DNA of 62,372 bases, from assembly GCA_049673305.1 (NCBI GenBank), contig JBATXM010000201.1, positions 1 to 62,372 on the forward strand. The letters are read 5' to 3'. The position numbers were made by a program, and so were the translations under genes. The stretch's first letter is position 1, and the number at the start of each line of letters is the position of its first letter. Below, piece after piece: positions 51,860-60,406 of this stretch. The notes below the pieces were generated by a model, which saw only the letters and a program-made list of their open reading frames with translations, had not been told where the DNA came from and made no database searches. Origin of the DNA: GCA-003244245 sp049673305 (GTDB lineage: Bacteria > Actinomycetota > Actinomycetes > Mycobacteriales > Pseudonocardiaceae).

Positions 51860-52930
51860 GTGGCGTTCAATCCCGATGTTCGCGTGGCTGTCGTGGGCTA
51901 TGGTTACTGGGGTTCCAAGCACATGCGGGTGCTTAGCAGCATGCCGGGCGTGCAGGTAACCATCGTCGATGAGAATCCCGAGCGGATCGCGGAGGCGAGG
52001 CAAAGCTACCCATCGGCGGAGTCGGCGCTCCACCTTGATGACGTGGTGCGGCGGGTGGACGCGGTGGTCGTCGCGACCCCGCCGAGCGCGCATGCCGCAG
52101 TCGCGCTGCAAGCACTGCGCCACGGGCGGCACGCCCTTGTGGAGAAGCCGTTGGCCACGACAGTCGACGATGCGCAGGAGATGGTCGACGCAGCGGCGGC
52201 CAGCGGTGTGCACCTGATGGCGGGGCATACCTTCGAGTACAACGCGGCCGTGTGGAAGCTGAAGGAGATCATTGATTCCGGTGAACTTGGCAGGATTCTC
52301 TACATCGACGCCGCTCGGCTGAGCCTGGGCAAGTACCAGAGCGACTGCAACGTCGTCTGGGACCTCGCGCCGCATGATATCTCGATCGCGTCGTTCTTGC
52401 TCAATGAGGTTCCCAGGACTACCTGGGTATGGGCCACACGGAATGTCGGAAACCGCCATGCCGACGTGGCTTACCTGCGACTCGATTTTGAGCGGGCGGC
52501 CACTCACGCATTCGTGCACGTGAGTTGGTTGGATCCGTGTAAGGTCCGTCGGGTTACCGTTGTAGGGGAACGTAAAATGGCCGTCTACGACGACATGTCG
52601 GACAATGAACGTATCCGGGTGTATGACATCGGTGTCGACCCGGCAGAGCCCGACGACCATGGCGAGTCGCACGCCATGCCAGTTTCCTATCGAACGGGAG
52701 ACATCGTCTCGCCATATGTTCAGTTCAATGAGCCGCTTTTGGTTCAGGACAGTCACTTCATTGAATGCATTCGTACTGGCGCCAAGCCGAACACGCCCGG
52801 CGAGCGCGGGCTGGACATCGTCCGGGTTCTCGCTGCCACTGACGTTGCGGCGGCTACTGGGCGCCCAGTTTTCGTCGCTGGCAGCATTGACCCGGCCGGG
52901 GCGGACCTGGTGCGGGGGGTGGCTTCATGA
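51860..52930 (+). CDS. Gfo/Idh/MocA oxidoreductase (sugar nucleotide 3-dehydrogenase type)
   Basis: 356 residues from GTG 51860, preceded by GGGAGG at 5 nt. Rossmann VAVVGYGYWGSKHMRVL, then EKPLATTVDDAQEMV with the catalytic Lys, MAGHTFEYNAAVWKL and WDLAPHDISIASF. Resembles WlbA-type dehydrogenases that oxidise a UDP-sugar acid at C3 ahead of transamination. The aminotransferase that would use the product overlaps by 4 bp. Confidence 0.87.
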   Translation: MAFNPDVRVAVVGYGYWGSKHMRVLSSMPGVQVTIVDENPERIAEARQSYPSAESALHLDDVVRRVDAVVVATPPSAHAAVALQALRHGRHALVEKPLATTVDDAQEMVDAAAASGVHLMAGHTFEYNAAVWKLKEIIDSGELGRILYIDAARLSLGKYQSDCNVVWDLAPHDISIASFLLNEVPRTTWVWATRNVGNRHADVAYLRLDFERAATHAFVHVSWLDPCKVRRVTVVGERKMAVYDDMSDNERIRVYDIGVDPAEPDDHGESHAMPVSYRTGDIVSPYVQFNEPLLVQDSHFIECIRTGAKPNTPGERGLDIVRVLAATDVAAATGRPVFVAGSIDPAGADLVRGVAS

Positions 52931-54090
52931 CCAGTGGCGGCAGCGTCTCTTCCGGTGCCCCTTTACGCGTCCCTTTTTTGGACCTCCACGGTGTCAACAA
53001 CGAGCTGCGCGAGGGGTTCGACCTCGCTTGGAAGACCGTGCTCAACCACGGTCACTTCGTCGGCGGCCCTGAGGTCGAGTGCTTTGAGCGTGAGTTTGCG
53101 ACTTACTGTGGAACTAAGGCCTGCATTGGGGTGGCCAATGGAACCGATGCTCTGGAACTCATCCTCAGCGGCCTGGGAATAGGGCGTGGTGATGAGGTCA
53201 TTATCCCCACGAATACGTTCATCGCGACAGCCGAGGCGGTCTGCGCCACCGGTGCGCGGCCTCGGTTCGTCGATGTGTGTCCCGACACTCTGCTGATTGA
53301 TCCAGCAGCGGCGGTTGCTGCGATCAACAGCTCGACCGCCGCGATCATTGCGGTGCATTTGTATGGCCAGATGGTGGACCCCGAGCCGATCTCGACGATC
53401 GCTGCTGCGCACGGGCTCGCCCTCATTGAGGACGCTGCGCAGGCTCACGGCGCTCGGCACCAGGGCAGGCGCGCCGGAAGTGTGGGCATCGCCGCTGGGT
53501 TCAGCTTTTATCCCGGCAAGAACCTTGGCGCCCTGGGCGATGGTGGCGCGGTGGTCACCAGTGATCTCGCCTTGGCCGACCGGATCCGCAGCACCGCCAA
53601 TCACGGGCGGTCCGCGACCGATCGCTACCTACACGATCGGATCGGGCGAAATAGCAGACTCGATACCCTGCAGGCGGCGTTGCTGTCCACCAAGCTGCCG
53701 TGGCTGGATGCGGGCAATGCCCGGCGCGCGGCGGCGATGGCGGCCTACCGCGAGATGCTGCCTCAGCGCTGCCTGCCGGTATCGGTGGCGCCTGGTGCCG
53801 AACCGATCTACCACCTGGCGATCGTTCAGGTGGATGACCGGCGCGAGGTCAGTGACGTGCTCACTGCGGCCGGTATCGGGTGGGGTGTGCACTATCCGAT
53901 CCCCTGCCATCAGCAGCCGGCCTTGACCACGCTCCACGAGCCGGCGCTGGTAGCCCAGCAATTGCCAGTAGCCCAGAAATTGCCAGTAGCAGAGCGCGCT
54001 GCCGGCCGGATCCTGTCCCTTCCCATGTCCCCCACCCTGACCATCGAGCAGGTTGCGCGGGTCTGCGATGTGCTCGGAGGTGCGCTGTGA
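52927..54090 (+). CDS. DegT/DnrJ/EryC1/StrS aminotransferase
   Basis: 387 residues, PLP-dependent sugar aminotransferase. GVANGTDALELILSGLGIG, IIPTNTFIATAEAV, ALIEDAAQAHGA and FSFYPGKNLGALGDGG with the Schiff-base Lys near residue 197. It probably makes a 3-amino-3-deoxy sugar nucleotide from the preceding enzyme's product. An 18-bp repeat near the end gives QQLPVAQKLPVAE. Confidence 0.93.
   Translation: MTSGGSVSSGAPLRVPFLDLHGVNNELREGFDLAWKTVLNHGHFVGGPEVECFEREFATYCGTKACIGVANGTDALELILSGLGIGRGDEVIIPTNTFIATAEAVCATGARPRFVDVCPDTLLIDPAAAVAAINSSTAAIIAVHLYGQMVDPEPISTIAAAHGLALIEDAAQAHGARHQGRRAGSVGIAAGFSFYPGKNLGALGDGGAVVTSDLALADRIRSTANHGRSATDRYLHDRIGRNSRLDTLQAALLSTKLPWLDAGNARRAAAMAAYREMLPQRCLPVSVAPGAEPIYHLAIVQVDDRREVSDVLTAAGIGWGVHYPIPCHQQPALTTLHEPALVAQQLPVAQKLPVAERAAGRILSLPMSPTLTIEQVARVCDVLGGAL
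53950..53994 (+). repeat. 18-bp tandem repeat, 2.5 copies, in the aminotransferase gene
   Basis: GTAGCCCAGCAATTGCCA (53950-53967), then one-base-different copy 53968-53985, then the first 9 bp of a third. In frame; it encodes VAQQLP-VAQKLP-VAE. Confidence 0.9.
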
Positions 54091-55046
54091 CGAATGTTCC
54101 CCATGTCTTCCAATATGGGGCTAGCGAGTCGAATGGACGCTCGATAGGCCACGAAGAACAACTACAGCGTTCCCTGGGGACTGGCGAAGTACCGCCACCT
54201 CGGTCTTCAGCGGCTCAGTTCGACAGTCCCACTGAAGACCGCGGTCCCACTGAAGACCGCAGTCCCACTGAAGACCGCAGTGGCGGTTGGCTGACAACAC
54301 GCTTGGTACTGCTGGGGTTGACGATCGTCCTGCTTGGCACGGCCGCCGGGCTCTTCGGAGCACTGGTCATGCCGAAAACTTACGGCGCTCGGGCGGAGAT
54401 CCTCTACAACATCAGCCAGAATGAGCAGAGCGGCGACCCTCTTCGGCAGGATCGTCAGCTCAGCAACCAGCTGGTGTTTCTCAAGAGCCGTAACGTGCTC
54501 GAGCCGGTCGCGCAAAAACAGGGCCGGCAGTTCAAGGACCTCGACAAGGACGTGAGCGTGACCGTCCTGGACAACAGTGAGGTCATCCAGGTCGAGGCCG
54601 ACGGCCCCACCAAGCTGGCCGCGATGCAGACGCTACAGGCCGTCACGGATGGGTATCTGACGCTGATTCGCCAGCCTAGCGGAGCGACCCTGAACCTCCA
54701 CACCCAGCTCGCTGACGCCCATGCCAATACCACTCAGATCCAAACGCGGGTGCAGCAACTCACCACTGCGGTGGTGGCCGGAACCGCGACCCAGGCTTCA
54801 CTCAACGACGCCCGGGCACTGCTCACCGCATCGTTGGACCGCGAGAAGGCGATCCAGGCCAAGATTGATGAGCGTACCCTCAACGGCGAAGCGGGACCGG
54901 ATGCCCAGTTGTTGACGGCGCCTTACTCGTTGCCCGACCCGGTGTTTCCGCAGCCGTTGATCGCGGCTGGTACCGGTGCGTTGGTGGGCGTGATCGTGGC
55001 CGGTGCGTTGGTGGCGGTGAGCGCGCGGCGCCGGACGAGGTTGTGA
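54087..55046 (+). CDS. Wzz-type polysaccharide chain-length/co-polymerase protein
   Basis: 319 residues from GTG 54087 (GTGA overlap). The cytoplasmic N-terminus carries three PTEDR repeats, then TM1 (LVLLGLTIVLLGTAAGLFGALVM in two parts), a periplasmic Wzz domain (TYGARAEILYNISQNEQ; coiled segment) and TM2 near the C-terminus (LIAAGTGALVGVIVAGALVA). No C-terminal tyrosine kinase is attached. Controls chain length or export of the polysaccharide. Confidence 0.85.
   Translation: MTNVPHVFQYGASESNGRSIGHEEQLQRSLGTGEVPPPRSSAAQFDSPTEDRGPTEDRSPTEDRSGGWLTTRLVLLGLTIVLLGTAAGLFGALVMPKTYGARAEILYNISQNEQSGDPLRQDRQLSNQLVFLKSRNVLEPVAQKQGRQFKDLDKDVSVTVLDNSEVIQVEADGPTKLAAMQTLQAVTDGYLTLIRQPSGATLNLHTQLADAHANTTQIQTRVQQLTTAVVAGTATQASLNDARALLTASLDREKAIQAKIDERTLNGEAGPDAQLLTAPYSLPDPVFPQPLIAAGTGALVGVIVAGALVAVSARRRTRL
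54225..54278 (+). repeat. 18-bp tandem repeat, three copies, in the Wzz-like gene
   Basis: AGTCCCACTGAAGACCGC (54225-54242), GG-variant (54243-54260) and an exact copy (54261-54278). In frame; it encodes S/GPTEDR three times just before the first membrane helix. Confidence 0.95.
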
Positions 55047-55056
55047 GGGCCCGGCT

Positions 55057-56667
55057 GTGGTCGTCTCAACGGTGAGGGCGTTGGAGGAGCAACACCCCGT
55101 TGCCACGGCGCGGAACTCGGCCACCGTTGCGGGTTGGACGCTGGTGAGCAGGGTCACCGGGCTGTTGCGGGTGGTGGTGATCGGGGCGGTGCTGGGGCCG
55201 ACCTATTTCGCCAATGCCTTCCAGGCCGGCTATGTCGTTCCGAACCTGGTGTTCACGTTGATCGCTGGGCCGGTGTTGGCGATGGTGCTGGTACCCGGCG
55301 TGGTCCGCGCCATTGGTGCCGGCGGCGTGGCGCGGGCCCGGGACGTGCTCGCAGGGGTGAGCGGGTGGCTGCTCGCCGTCTCGGCTGTGGTGGTCGCGTT
55401 GCTGATGATCCTCTCGCCGGTGGTGGCGTGGACGCTGACCTTCGGGATCCCGGATCCTGTTGCCCGGGCTCGGGGCTTGTGGCTGTCCATGCTGTTGGTT
55501 CTGTTCATTGCACCCCAGGTCCTGCTATATGCCCTGCTGCATCTGGGTATGGCTGCTCAGCAGGCGCGGGGGCGTTTCGCGCTGGCGGCGGGTGCCCCGG
55601 CGGTGGAGAACGTTGTCTTGATCCTGACGGTGGTGTTGGCCGGCTGGTATTACGGGACGGGCCTGGATGTGCGGCAGGTGCCGGTCGATCTGGTGGTCGT
55701 GCTCGGCGTGGGCAGCACGGTGGCTGTGGCCCTGCATGCGGCATTGCAACTGTATGGGACCGCACGAGTGGGTTTGTTGACGTGGCCGTCGATGCGCTGG
55801 CGGTATGACGTCGAGGTTCGTGTGATCACCCGCAGGCTGGTGTCCTCTGTTGGCGTGGCGGCGTGGCCGGCGGCGGCGATGTATGTGCTGCTCGCGCTGG
55901 CTGGCTCGGTGCCCGGTGGTGTCTTCGTCGTGCAGTTGTCCTATTCAGTGTTTTATTCGCTGTCCTACGTCGGTGCCCGGGCGGTGTCGATGGCTGCGTT
56001 GCCTGGACTGGCGTACGCCGCTCATCGTGCGGATGGCGTGACGTTCGGCTCGGCGTGGCGTCAAGGTCTGTCCTATGCCGTCATTGCCAGCCTGCCGCTG
56101 CTGGTGTTGCTCGCGGTGAACTCGGGGTCCACTGCGGACATTCTGGCCAATGGAGAGTTGCGGCACGTGGCTTTGATCGGGCCACTGGCCACCTGTTTGG
56201 GGGTGGTGGCGGTGGCTCAGTTGGTCGGTGGGGTGCATGACCTTGGTCGTCAGGCGTTGTTCGCCCGGTTGGATGATCGTGTTCCGCGTCGGGCCAGTGA
56301 GGTGGCTTTTGGTGTGGTGCTGCTCGCGGCGGTGGTGGCCTTGTTGCTGCCTGCGGATGGGTCCCGGTTGATCTGGTTGGTGGTGGCGATTCTGGTTAGT
56401 GAGCTTGCCGCGGCGGGGACGGTGTTGGTCCGGCTGCGCCGGGCGATCCGGCCCGAGCGGTTCCTCGAAGTACGAGGCTTGGTTGCTGCGCTGGTGGCCA
56501 CGCTCGCGATGGTGCCGGTGGCCGCCGCGATGTGGTGGATCCAGCGGGTCAATGGCGGCGACCGGCTTGCTGACCTCACTCTTCTTTCCCTGGGTGGTGT
56601 CGTCGCGCTCGGGGTTTACGTCCTGGTGCTCCGAGTCGCGGTGCGACGGATAGGTGGTGGGTTATGA
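55057..56667 (+). CDS. MviN/MurJ-like lipid flippase (Wzx role)
   Basis: 536 residues, about 14 transmembrane helices, MOP superfamily. The N-terminus SRVTGLLRVVVIGAVLGPTY is typical of MurJ-like proteins. Within a polysaccharide operon it is the probable exporter of lipid-linked repeat units rather than the essential MurJ. GTG start with GAGGG 7-8 nt upstream, 10 bp after the Wzz-like gene. Confidence 0.88.
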   Translation: MVVSTVRALEEQHPVATARNSATVAGWTLVSRVTGLLRVVVIGAVLGPTYFANAFQAGYVVPNLVFTLIAGPVLAMVLVPGVVRAIGAGGVARARDVLAGVSGWLLAVSAVVVALLMILSPVVAWTLTFGIPDPVARARGLWLSMLLVLFIAPQVLLYALLHLGMAAQQARGRFALAAGAPAVENVVLILTVVLAGWYYGTGLDVRQVPVDLVVVLGVGSTVAVALHAALQLYGTARVGLLTWPSMRWRYDVEVRVITRRLVSSVGVAAWPAAAMYVLLALAGSVPGGVFVVQLSYSVFYSLSYVGARAVSMAALPGLAYAAHRADGVTFGSAWRQGLSYAVIASLPLLVLLAVNSGSTADILANGELRHVALIGPLATCLGVVAVAQLVGGVHDLGRQALFARLDDRVPRRASEVAFGVVLLAAVVALLLPADGSRLIWLVVAILVSELAAAGTVLVRLRRAIRPERFLEVRGLVAALVATLAMVPVAAAMWWIQRVNGGDRLADLTLLSLGGVVALGVYVLVLRVAVRRIGGGL

Positions 56668-58115
56668 CTCGAACCGAGAGCCCGCCAACCCCTGCGGTTA
56701 ACCGCTGGCTGGGGTTGGGAGCCGCCGGCTGCGCCCTGGTGGGCGGGGTCCTCGCAGTGGCGGCCGGGCCGCTGCTCGTCCTCAGCGTCATCGGGGTGTT
56801 GGCTCTGGTCGGGCTGTTCGCCGCAGCGGCCTACCGGCCGGTCTTCGCGACGTATGCCTATCTGGGCACCCTGCCCCTCATCGCTGGTATCGAACGCGGC
56901 AACCTGATCCCGCTGGTGCGTCCCAACGAGGCGCTGCTGGTTATCTTGCTGGCCGGGGTGCTGGTCGGCGGTTATCTCCGATCGTGCCGGGGCGACCGGG
57001 TGGCGCTACAGCTGCATCAGCTCGACATCCCGGTTGGGGTCTTCCTGCTGATGTCGACGGCGTGGCCGCTGTTGTCCATGATGCTGCGCGGGCAGACGCC
57101 AGCGACCTCTGATCTGGCCGCCGTGCTGCCAGTCTGCAAGCTCGTCGCCATTTACCTGCTGGTGCGCTTCAGCGTTACCACCGAGGCCCAGCTGGTGCGG
57201 TGTTTCCGGCTGATCATCTGGCCGGGGGCCGTGGTCGCGGTGATCGCGGTCCTGCAGACCTTCCACGTCGGCCCGGTCGTCTCGATCCTGCAGGCCGTCT
57301 GGACACCTGACAGCAACGCGGCGGCACTCGCCGAGCGGGGCACCACGACTCTCGGCTCGCCGATCGCCACTGGCGACTTCATCGTTATCTGCCTGACCTT
57401 GGTGATCTGCTGCGGAGCCCGGGGGCTGCTGGATCGCCGCGAGCGGTTGGCGTTGGGTCTCCTGCTTGGGACGGGGGTGCTCGCCACCGGCCAGTTCTCC
57501 ACCTGGATCTCTGCGGTCGTGGCGGCAGCGCTCATCCTGTGGCGGTTCGGCACCGTGCGCCGCAACTCGATTCGGTTCCTGTGGCTGGTTCCGGTCACGC
57601 TCGCGGTGGGCGCGCCAGCGCTGATCGGCCGGTTGGCGGGGTTCGGTGACTACGGCGTGCCATCCAGCTGGATCGGCCGCTGGAACAACCTGTCCACCTT
57701 TTACCTACCGAGGTTCGGCTTCATCAATGTTCTCCTGGGGGTGTCGCCCAACTCGGTGCTGCCGGCACCCGAGAGATGGCGCGAGGTCATCTACCTGGAG
57801 AGCGGCTACCTGGAGTTACTCTGGATCGGCGGGCTCCCGTTGCTGGCCGCTTTCATCTGGCTGTCAGTCGCGGTGCTGCGCAGAACCGGCAAGCTCATGG
57901 CCCAGTCGCCGGGCCAACCAGAGGGCCAGCAGCGAGAGAGCCAGCAGCGAGAGAGCCAGCCGGTCGCGGTGGCGGCCTCAACGCTGTGGGTGTGCTGGTG
58001 GTTTGTGCTCATTCTCACCGTTCTCGATCCGCATCTGACGCTACGAGGCACCGGGGATGTGCTTTTCATGCTGATGGGAATCACCACGGGGAGGCTCAGT
58101 GTCCAGCGGCGTTGA
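56664..58115 (+). CDS. O-antigen ligase/Wzy-like polymerase
   Basis: 483 residues, about 12 hydrophobic helices with a large outer loop before the last ones (IGRWNNLSTFYLPRFGF; YLESGYLELLWIGGLPLL), the usual layout of Wzy/WaaL. It overlaps the flippase by 4 bp (ATGA). A 15-bp repeat encodes GQQRESQQRESQ in a loop near the C-terminus. Confidence 0.82.
   Translation: MTRTESPPTPAVNRWLGLGAAGCALVGGVLAVAAGPLLVLSVIGVLALVGLFAAAAYRPVFATYAYLGTLPLIAGIERGNLIPLVRPNEALLVILLAGVLVGGYLRSCRGDRVALQLHQLDIPVGVFLLMSTAWPLLSMMLRGQTPATSDLAAVLPVCKLVAIYLLVRFSVTTEAQLVRCFRLIIWPGAVVAVIAVLQTFHVGPVVSILQAVWTPDSNAAALAERGTTTLGSPIATGDFIVICLTLVICCGARGLLDRRERLALGLLLGTGVLATGQFSTWISAVVAAALILWRFGTVRRNSIRFLWLVPVTLAVGAPALIGRLAGFGDYGVPSSWIGRWNNLSTFYLPRFGFINVLLGVSPNSVLPAPERWREVIYLESGYLELLWIGGLPLLAAFIWLSVAVLRRTGKLMAQSPGQPEGQQRESQQRESQPVAVAASTLWVCWWFVLILTVLDPHLTLRGTGDVLFMLMGITTGRLSVQRR
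57926..57955 (+). repeat. 15-bp tandem repeat in the Wzy-like gene
   Basis: CCAGCAGCGAGAGAG occurs at 57926-57940 and 57941-57955, with CCAGC starting a third. In frame; it adds QQRES units. Confidence 0.9.
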
Positions 58116-58755
58116 ACAAGCTCGCTTGCCCGCTCGATGGGAACCAGTTGCTCGGCGTGCCGTCGATCTACTAGTGGTGGTGATCGCGTTACTGGTGATC
58201 GCCATCCCGATGCTGCTCATCGCGATGGCGATCAGGCTGGGGAGCCCGGGTCCGGCGTTGTATCGCCAGCAGCGGATAGGCCGGGGAGGCCGAGCGTTCA
58301 CGATGTACAAGTTCCGCACCATGCGGACCGGTTGCTCCGACGCGCAGCACCGTGAGCTCATCGCTCGCGAGTTGCGGGGTGAGGACACCTCGGTCGGCGG
58401 CAGCTGGAAGATTGACAATGATCCTCGGGTGACCCGGCTTGGTGCGATCCTGCGGCGTGTCAGCGCTGACGAGCTTCCCCAGCTACTCAACGTGCTGCGG
58501 GGCCAGATGTCGTTGGTCGGGCCTCGCCCCTGCCTGAGCTGGGAAGCAGAGATGTTCCCGGCCAAATTCGCCGAGCGATTCGACGTCCCGCCGGGCCTGA
58601 CCGGACTCTGGCAGGTTAGTGGGCGTAGCACGATGGGTACGCTGGAGATGTTGGAACTCGATGTGGCTTATGTGCGTAGCTGGAGTTTTTGGACAGACCT
58701 TGCCATTCTGCTGCGAACTGTTCCGGCGCTGTTACGGGGGCATGGCGCACGCTAA
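58099..58755 (+). CDS. Undecaprenyl-phosphate sugar phosphotransferase
   Basis: 218 residues, monotopic phosphoglycosyl transferase: one N-terminal membrane helix (LLVVVIALLVIAIPMLLI), MYKFRTMRTG, DELPQLLNVLRGQMSLVGPR and GLTGLWQVSGRS. Starts repeat-unit synthesis by moving a sugar-1-phosphate to the lipid carrier. It overlaps the polymerase by 17 bp (GTG start). Confidence 0.93.
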   Translation: MSSGVEQARLPARWEPVARRAVDLLVVVIALLVIAIPMLLIAMAIRLGSPGPALYRQQRIGRGGRAFTMYKFRTMRTGCSDAQHRELIARELRGEDTSVGGSWKIDNDPRVTRLGAILRRVSADELPQLLNVLRGQMSLVGPRPCLSWEAEMFPAKFAERFDVPPGLTGLWQVSGRSTMGTLEMLELDVAYVRSWSFWTDLAILLRTVPALLRGHGAR

Positions 58756-58793
58756 GCAAAGATATTCGTCTGGCAGTTGGGGGAGCAGTCTTC

Positions 58794-59330
58794 ATGGTCG
58801 TCGCGGTGAAGTCTTGCACAAGTCCACGACTATCACGCCGACGCCGAGCGGTCCTGCTCACGGTCCATGTCGTGATGTCGGTCGGGTGGTTGGGGGTCGA
58901 CGGCGCGCTGGTGGCCCTGGAGGCGACCAGCCTGTCCACCGTTCACCCGGCAGTGCGGGCTGGGATTGCCACCGCGACTGCCGTGATCGCCATCTGGGTG
59001 CTCGTGCCGGTGGTGTTCTTCTCGCTGGTCACCGGGCTGATACTGGCGTTGTCTACCCGCTGGGGTCTGGTGCGGCACTGGTGGGTGCTCGCCAAGTGCG
59101 GGATCGCCGTCGTGTTGACCATCGCTGGACTGCTGATCCTGGTGCCTGTGCTGCCACGGATCCTCGCCGGAGGAGGCAATCCAGCCGGGATGCCGACGTT
59201 GATCGCGAGGTTAGGCGCGCTGGTCTTGCTGCTCGCCGCCACAGGGCTCTCGGTGGTCAAGCCGTGGGGCAAGACGCCGCGCGGTCGCAGGGCACAAAAG
59301 CTGCTCTCCATCCCTGTTCAGCAGAAGTAG
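58794..59330 (+). CDS. Small polytopic membrane protein
   Basis: 178 residues with four predicted helices (VLLTVHVVMSVGWLGVDG; ATAVIAIWVLVPVVFFSL; GIAVVLTIAGLLILVPVL; LGALVLLLAATGLSVV). It resembles DUF2269-like proteins; function unknown. ATG 58794 with GGGGGAG 8 nt upstream. Its end overlaps the FemAB-like gene by 13 bp. Confidence 0.75.
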   Translation: MVVAVKSCTSPRLSRRRRAVLLTVHVVMSVGWLGVDGALVALEATSLSTVHPAVRAGIATATAVIAIWVLVPVVFFSLVTGLILALSTRWGLVRHWWVLAKCGIAVVLTIAGLLILVPVLPRILAGGGNPAGMPTLIARLGALVLLLAATGLSVVKPWGKTPRGRRAQKLLSIPVQQK

Positions 59331-60376
59331 CGATACAGCAACGTTCCGGCCTGCCTGGTCACCTCATCGGGCACCGAATCTTCGGTGAGCAGCCGGGTGA
59401 GCTCGCCGAGCATTGCGCTGGCCTGGGAGTTGCTGCGCGCGTGCTCTCCGCCGGCGCGCAGGGTCACAATCCGCCGTTCCTCGGTAGCCCACTTCCGTTT
59501 GTACGCGATCAAGCCTGGCTGATCGAGGTCGCTGAGGCCCCAGTCAACCAGCCGGGCTCCTCGCTGGACACCCCACCGTATCCCGGCCCAGAAGATCGCG
59601 TCGTTGGGGCGAAGAGCCAGATGATCGTGGCGCGAGGCCCCGAACTTGTAGTACAGCGTGTCGCCCCAGGTGAGGAAGACCGCGCCGGCGATCAACTCGT
59701 CGCCGGTGCGGGCGAGCATCGTCACGATCGCACCGTCGCGGGCGAAAGCGTCCCAGATGTGGTCGAACAGCTCGATGGGCTGAGCGAGCAGCCGGTACTT
59801 GCGCTTTCGTAGCGAGACGTGCAACCCGTGGAACCGGTGCACGGCGTCCCGGCCGGTGTGCGCCTCGACCCGGACTCCTTCGCGCTCGGAGATCGCGATG
59901 TTGCGCCGAGCGTGCTGGGAAAGCCGCTGCCGAATCTCCTCGACGCTGTCGTTCAGTGGAGTACCATGCCACGCCGCTGAGGCGACCCGAGCCAAGCGGG
60001 GGTCCTCGACGGGCACGGCGCTCTCAAAGCAGCGCAACGTCATGGGAGCAGCGGCGGTGATGACCCCGCTCACCAGGGTTTTCCAGTCGAGCTGGTCATC
60101 AGTCAGCGGTTCTGCCCGGTCCGAAAAGGGCAAGCTGGACAACCTGTCACCGCGAATGTCGCTGATCGGCACCCAGGCCAGCCCGGCGCGCGGTTGCCCA
60201 TCGCAGTCGAGCCGGATGGTGCTGGCGGGGGTGAAGTCGTAGGTGGCGCATACCGCGTCGATCCACGGCGGCGAGGTGAACACGCTACCGTGTGGGCCCC
60301 GGGCGAGCAGCCGCCAGCGAGGGTCACTGCGCGGATCGGTCAGCACGGTTTCCGGTTGCATCGCGGGCGCGTTCAC
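59318..60376 (-). CDS. FemAB/GNAT-like acyltransferase
   Basis: 352 residues from GTG 60376 (ATG 60361 is possible). The C-terminal Acetyltransf_6-type domain has SLRKRKYRLLAQP, ELIAGAVFLTWGDTLYYKFG, LRPNDAIFWAGI and LVDWGLSDLDQPGLIAYKRK. Such proteins transfer acyl or aminoacyl groups in exopolysaccharide or peptidoglycan synthesis; here probably to the polysaccharide. Confidence 0.83.
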   Translation of the reverse strand: MNAPAMQPETVLTDPRSDPRWRLLARGPHGSVFTSPPWIDAVCATYDFTPASTIRLDCDGQPRAGLAWVPISDIRGDRLSSLPFSDRAEPLTDDQLDWKTLVSGVITAAAPMTLRCFESAVPVEDPRLARVASAAWHGTPLNDSVEEIRQRLSQHARRNIAISEREGVRVEAHTGRDAVHRFHGLHVSLRKRKYRLLAQPIELFDHIWDAFARDGAIVTMLARTGDELIAGAVFLTWGDTLYYKFGASRHDHLALRPNDAIFWAGIRWGVQRGARLVDWGLSDLDQPGLIAYKRKWATEERRIVTLRAGGEHARSNSQASAMLGELTRLLTEDSVPDEVTRQAGTLLYRYFC

Positions 60377-60400
60377 AGACGGTACGGTACCCGCTACTCT
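60372..60400 (+). promoter_or_regulatory. Promoter of a probable leaderless glycosyltransferase mRNA
   Basis: -35 TTCACA (60372-60377), 17-bp spacer, -10 TACTCT (60395-60400), and ATG only 6 bp further at 60407. It overlaps the start of the divergent FemAB-like gene. Confidence 0.65.
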
Positions 60401-60406
60401 CACGAT

